Made by a program: the position numbers and the translations under genes. DNA of 60,000 bases. Source: Polytrichum commune (Eukaryota > Streptophyta > Polytrichopsida > Polytrichales > Polytrichaceae). The notes below the pieces were generated by a model that was not told where the DNA came from, made no database searches, and saw only the letters and a program-made list of their open reading frames with translations. Shown piece after piece: positions 55,845 through 60,000 of the stretch. Numbering within the stretch: the stretch's first letter is position 1; each line of letters begins with the position of its first letter. The stretch is from contig OX485806.1 of the NCBI GenBank assembly GCA_950295325.1, positions 24,988,001-25,048,000 of the forward strand, given 5' to 3'.

Positions 55845-58800
55845 TTAAGTTATTAGGATAGTTATCAAATCCATCTGCAGAACCTGTGTGTGAAAGGATG
55901 ACATATACAATTTTTGGCCAAAAGTATGCAAAAATTTGGTACATCGTTGTGGGCTACTTCTGTATCATGCAATGGGTTAATTGCAGCAGTAGCATTGGGA
56001 AAGTACCTTGATTTTGGTGTCCGAATGCTCCTGTCCCGGCGACTGGAACCGGTTCTCAAGGAGTTGGAGGGCGTCCATAGCTGATGCGGGGTCCACTTCC
56101 TTCCCAGTGACTGGTAAGCCTGCAATCTGTTAAGGTGGAGACAAACAAGAACCCAAAATCCTGTTGTCAAAACTCAAAATATGCAGAAGTACGAGGTGAA
56201 GTGGTGGTCACTCTCTAGGTCAAATCAGGTCACCTGATTTTTTAGGTAAATTTTGTTGATTGCTATGTATCTGAATCAAATTTTCAGCGAGGATCAGAAC
56301 TACACCGCTTACATCAACTAGAGTGAATCAAATTGATTTTTCTACCCTACAGAATAGCACATGTCACCCGCAATACCACCACCACAATCATACACACCAT
56401 TCTTTCTGTGTTGTATACACTACATATCCTCTACATCAAACGGGACATCAATATACTTCAGGATAAAGATGGTAAACAACATAGTAGGCGAGGTGCATTT
56501 TGAGACTCAATATACCTGCATGATGGCAGAACACAAGCCTGAAAGTGTTTGTGCTGTTTCAACCCGACTGTTCTCAGCCTCCTGCATCACAGAAAGTTAA
56601 CAAAAAGTGCAATTTGGCCCTTGTGTCCCAAACATAGCCTAGTGGTTCTTCAGACTTTTACATGGCTACTATGTGATCTGAATGAATGTGGAGGAAGTTT
56701 CTTCATAGTGTGCAGCTTGGAGACATGAATTGGTGAACAATCCATTACCCACTATTGAATAAGTTCATGCTTTTGAAGAGCAGTTGAAAAGCTGGATATA
56801 TAGAGAAAGTCATGCAATTGACACCCTCCTGCTCCTCAAGGCTACATTGCAATGAGACCTCAAGATAGAAATCTAGCCAGAGTTTAATCATTTCCAAATA
56901 GCACATAAGAACCCCATGAGTTGGACCGGGCACATCACATAAAGTCATCCTTAAATTGTCACATGAGCATAGATTAAACACATCAAAGGGGCTCAGGATT
57001 CATACTTGTAGCAGCTTGCGGAGGCATTGCTCCTCATACATGTGGGAGGATGGACTCTTCTGCTCAGAAGCCCTATATCTGGCTAACTCATCACTGACGC
57101 CAGCAAATAGAAGCTCTGTGCGTCTGAGATCTGCACTAAGCTGCTCATTGACTGACCTTAAAGACCAATTCTCTTCCTGTAATTAAACAACAAAGATGTG
57201 TGAGTGGGATTATTTCGTGCGGATATGGTGGTAGTGTTTAGAACGATTGCAGTTTGCTGTTGCAATTGCATTAACATGTCTGAGGCTCTTGAGTACCTTG
57301 ATTTTGATGTGGTGATTGATCTGATGTTGAAAGCCCTGTTGGCCAGCTGGTAATTTCTCAACCATGATTTCAAGAAGCTTGATTTTTTCCTGCTGCCGCA
57401 CACCCTCGGCCTGCAATTGCAACAAGATGATATAGAGATGCAAGAAAGTCCTATATTTGCGTTTGTACAGAAAAGAACTGCCTTCTCTGTAGAATATGAA
57501 CATTTTTAAGAAGTTAAGTTTCAAAGTAGAAACTGGCCACATTATGCTCTCTTTGCAATTAGACAGCCTACTATTTTCTTCATAAGGAAATAAAAACAAG
57601 ATTATTTAGTACTGGTCCCAACCTTATACATGACAACTTCTTCTACAAGAGCTTGCTCTCTCTGCCGGAGTTTCTCAGCAGCTACGCGAGCAGCTACCAT
57701 CTCACTTTGCCTTTGGTTAATCTCCTCCAGCAACCTGTCAAGGTCAGATCATGATGGTGAGATGGTTATAAATCATTTGAAGGCGAACGGCTGCTTCTAA
57801 AGTGAAGTCTGTCCAGTAAGAGAAAGCTGCAGGTTCAGTTTCTTACCTTTCTCTTTCATCAATGAAGTCATTGATCTGTGACCTCAAGCTTGAAAGTTCC
57901 TCTTCCTGAACATCAGAATAAAAGATGTCAGAATTATGGAGGCAAGAACTGATCTGTGACGCTCAACAGTCCAGTACAGGCTAACATTTTTCCTGACACC
58001 ACCAGAAACATAGTAAACTTCTGTCACCAATAAGGATGGCATGATTATATGGTCATTCAAATTCTTAATGAATTTAAAATCTACTCATTTAATCAGTGTT
58101 CTGAATATAGTCCAAAAATTGCTGATACATCATTACTATTACCTGGAAAGGCAGGAGCACTATAGACAGTTGTATGACATACTCATTTCTTGACAATATC
58201 AATTATTTATTTTGAACATTATCTCCCACTGTTTGTTAGTCGCATTGGCTACATTTGTTCAAAGTTGTTTCTACTTTTAATGAGAAGGTATAATCCCAAT
58301 TCGGAGATATATTTGTTGGACCAACAATATGGATAAAACATGCTCATTGTCACTATCAGCCTTGCCATAGACTAAAAGGAAACAAAACTACACCTTCTCA
58401 TGAGCTTCTGTACTCATGCGTTGTGCACTCTCTGCCAGCTGCTGAATCTGCTGTTGTCCTAACATTGACTGCACATAACATGATCCATTGTCATCATGAC
58501 TGAAACAGTGAACAAGAAACGCAACAAGCTAGAAGCAGGACAGGAGGCTAGTCAGAAATCCAAATTTCTATTACTAATACAAATCACGTACCGCAACGCT
58601 GGTCATGTCTAATTTGACACCAAGCAGATCTCGAAGCACATCATGTGTCATGCTCTCAGCCTCGGCCAGCCTTGAATTCAGCATGAACACCTATAACAAA
58701 GAGGACACCTGAGTTTAATGTCTGCCCAGAATTTGGTATCCCACACATCTGTGTACCAACTCTATTAATATAGATTTTTGTAAAAGCCTTGAAACCTTGG

Positions 58801-60000
58801 TCCCAGTGTGCACTGCTCCACTGCCAAATGTTAATCAAAGTCCTGGATGCTTTAACTTCAATCGACATTTTCAGTTCAGGGGCCACACACACCTCTTTCT
58901 GGCGAGAAGAAGCAAGAGCTTCTAGCTCATCAATACGGCGCTGGTAACGGAAGAGGTCTGCATCATTCTCAAAAGACATCTGCTGGGCAAGGCCTGTGCC
59001 AACACATTTGAATGGAGACCCAGACCCTCTGGTTTTGGATGCCACGATTTCGCATGACTTTGGAGTGGTCTGGCCAGATTCCGCTTTATAGTCTCCTGAT
59101 GTCGCTGGTACCCTTGTGCTTTCCAGAACTTTCAGCTGTTTACAATGATAGCCAAAATATATCAGAACAGCAGAAGTGAAGATCAGAAACTACCAGTGTC
59201 CTGTTAAGTCAGGTACTATCACTAAGCTATCACAAGCCCTCCAGTCTTCCACATGTTTTGCACCAGTCGCTATTTAGCCATTACCATAAGTTGCAACTGC
59301 TTCTAAGTGACGCAATGTAATGTAAGCAAACCTTTTGAATTCATATTCAACACATAATGCTCAGGTACATGGCAGACCTGAACATCCTTGTCTTTCAATG
59401 CCATCTCAAGATTTTCCAGTTTTGTCTGGAGGTGCAACATCTCTGAGTCCTTCTCTTCCAATTTCCTGCACATAGCAGGTAACCACTTGCAATGAATATA
59501 TGAAGAAAAAGCAATGCAAAAAAACATATATATGATGCAATTGATACTTAAACAGTCAACTCCTTGGGAAAAGATTAGGCTGGGTACCTTTCCAGCTCTT
59601 TCTTGACACACTGGGCTTCCTTCAATTCGTCGACATTGCGAGCACTTGATTCATCAAGTGCAGCTTGCATCATAAAAGTGTGATTGTTCAATCTCTGCAA
59701 TTCCATCTCTATGTCTTCTCTCAATAGGCGCTGACGCTCTGTCTCCCTTTTAAGCAACCCTAGCTGCATTGATTCAAGAAATGAATGTCAGATTTCACAT
59801 CATTGTACAACAAGACTGACTGGATGCATAAAGTATTGGGATCCCAGTCAAGATATCAGAGTAATACATCAACTCTGAACCAAATGGCCAGCATGGAAAA
59901 TCATGGACCATGGACACCACATGAACCTGTTACACCATTTCAAGCAACTATTGTGTAAGATTCAAGAGAATGTAGAAGCAGTGGGCACTTCAGAACTCAC
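55845..60000 (-). CDS. Second KIN-12 family kinesin, C-terminal part (5' end outside window)
   Basis: Minus-strand exons: 59763-59588, 59465-59378, 59135-58893, 58690-58592, 58468-58394, 57905-57847, 57734-57623, 57410-57297, 57176-57006, 56581-56516, 56126-56007, probably 55883-55845 with the stop; 454 codons in frame. No motor is in the window. Position 60000-59995 reads GTGAGT on the minus strand, so the preceding exon ends exactly at the window edge. The tail has the plant KIN-12 signatures SGSPFKCVGTGLAQQ, RRIDELEALASSRQKE and FMLNSRLAEAESMTHDVL, then DLLGVKLDMTSVA and ARVAAEKLRQREQAL. Exon lengths and phases match those of the first KIN-12 gene (176/173, 99/99, 112/112), so the two are paralogues. 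It has four or five further 3' exons absent from the first gene. The terminal exon is the least certain. Confidence 0.87.

Overview
This is nuclear DNA from a land plant. The evidence is three interrupted genes with GT-AG introns: a phragmoplast-type KIN-12 kinesin, a plant-type NRAMP metal transporter and a DUF4057-type gene, all set in repeat-rich DNA. Moderate introns, long spliced leaders and unfamiliar repeat families suggest a non-flowering plant such as a bryophyte or lycophyte, but this is only an inference and I cannot name the species.

Layout. 1-6.5 kb is an accumulation of short DNA-transposon-like elements and tandem arrays. 6.5-9.1 kb is the probable spliced 5' leader of the first gene and contains a tandem array whose units carry splice-site-like ends. 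9.1-28.2 kb (+) is a complete KIN-12 (POK-like) kinesin gene. My 30-exon model closes in frame at 11,043 nt (3,680 aa), and one exon alone is 5,037 nt. 31.7-38.4 kb (-) is a five-exon DUF4057/HN1-like gene (338 aa) with a 1,087-bp PIF/Harbinger-like element in an intron. 40.4-40.6 kb (-) is one orphan exon-like segment. 41-46 kb is repeat-rich and includes a 150-bp foldback. 46.3-51.6 kb (+) is an NRAMP gene with a long leader and a seven-exon, 583-aa coding model. 51.6-55.8 kb is AT-rich with repeats and another near-perfect hairpin. 55.8-60 kb (-) is the C-terminal part of a second KIN-12 gene whose 5' part lies beyond the window; the window ends exactly at one of its splice donors.

The two KIN-12 genes face each other (convergent) about 28 kb apart and can be aligned exon by exon in the tail. 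The comparison exposes an exon present in only one copy, an intron present in only one copy, and a GC-AG intron in the first gene where the second has GT. The first gene also shows repeated local duplication at several scales: leader units, 3' splice-site regions of introns, and coiled-coil units of 112 aa (16 heptads).

No transposase, reverse transcriptase, rRNA, tRNA, CRISPR or organelle-derived sequence was recognised. All gene models are read by eye from splice signals and frame closure, without transcript evidence.
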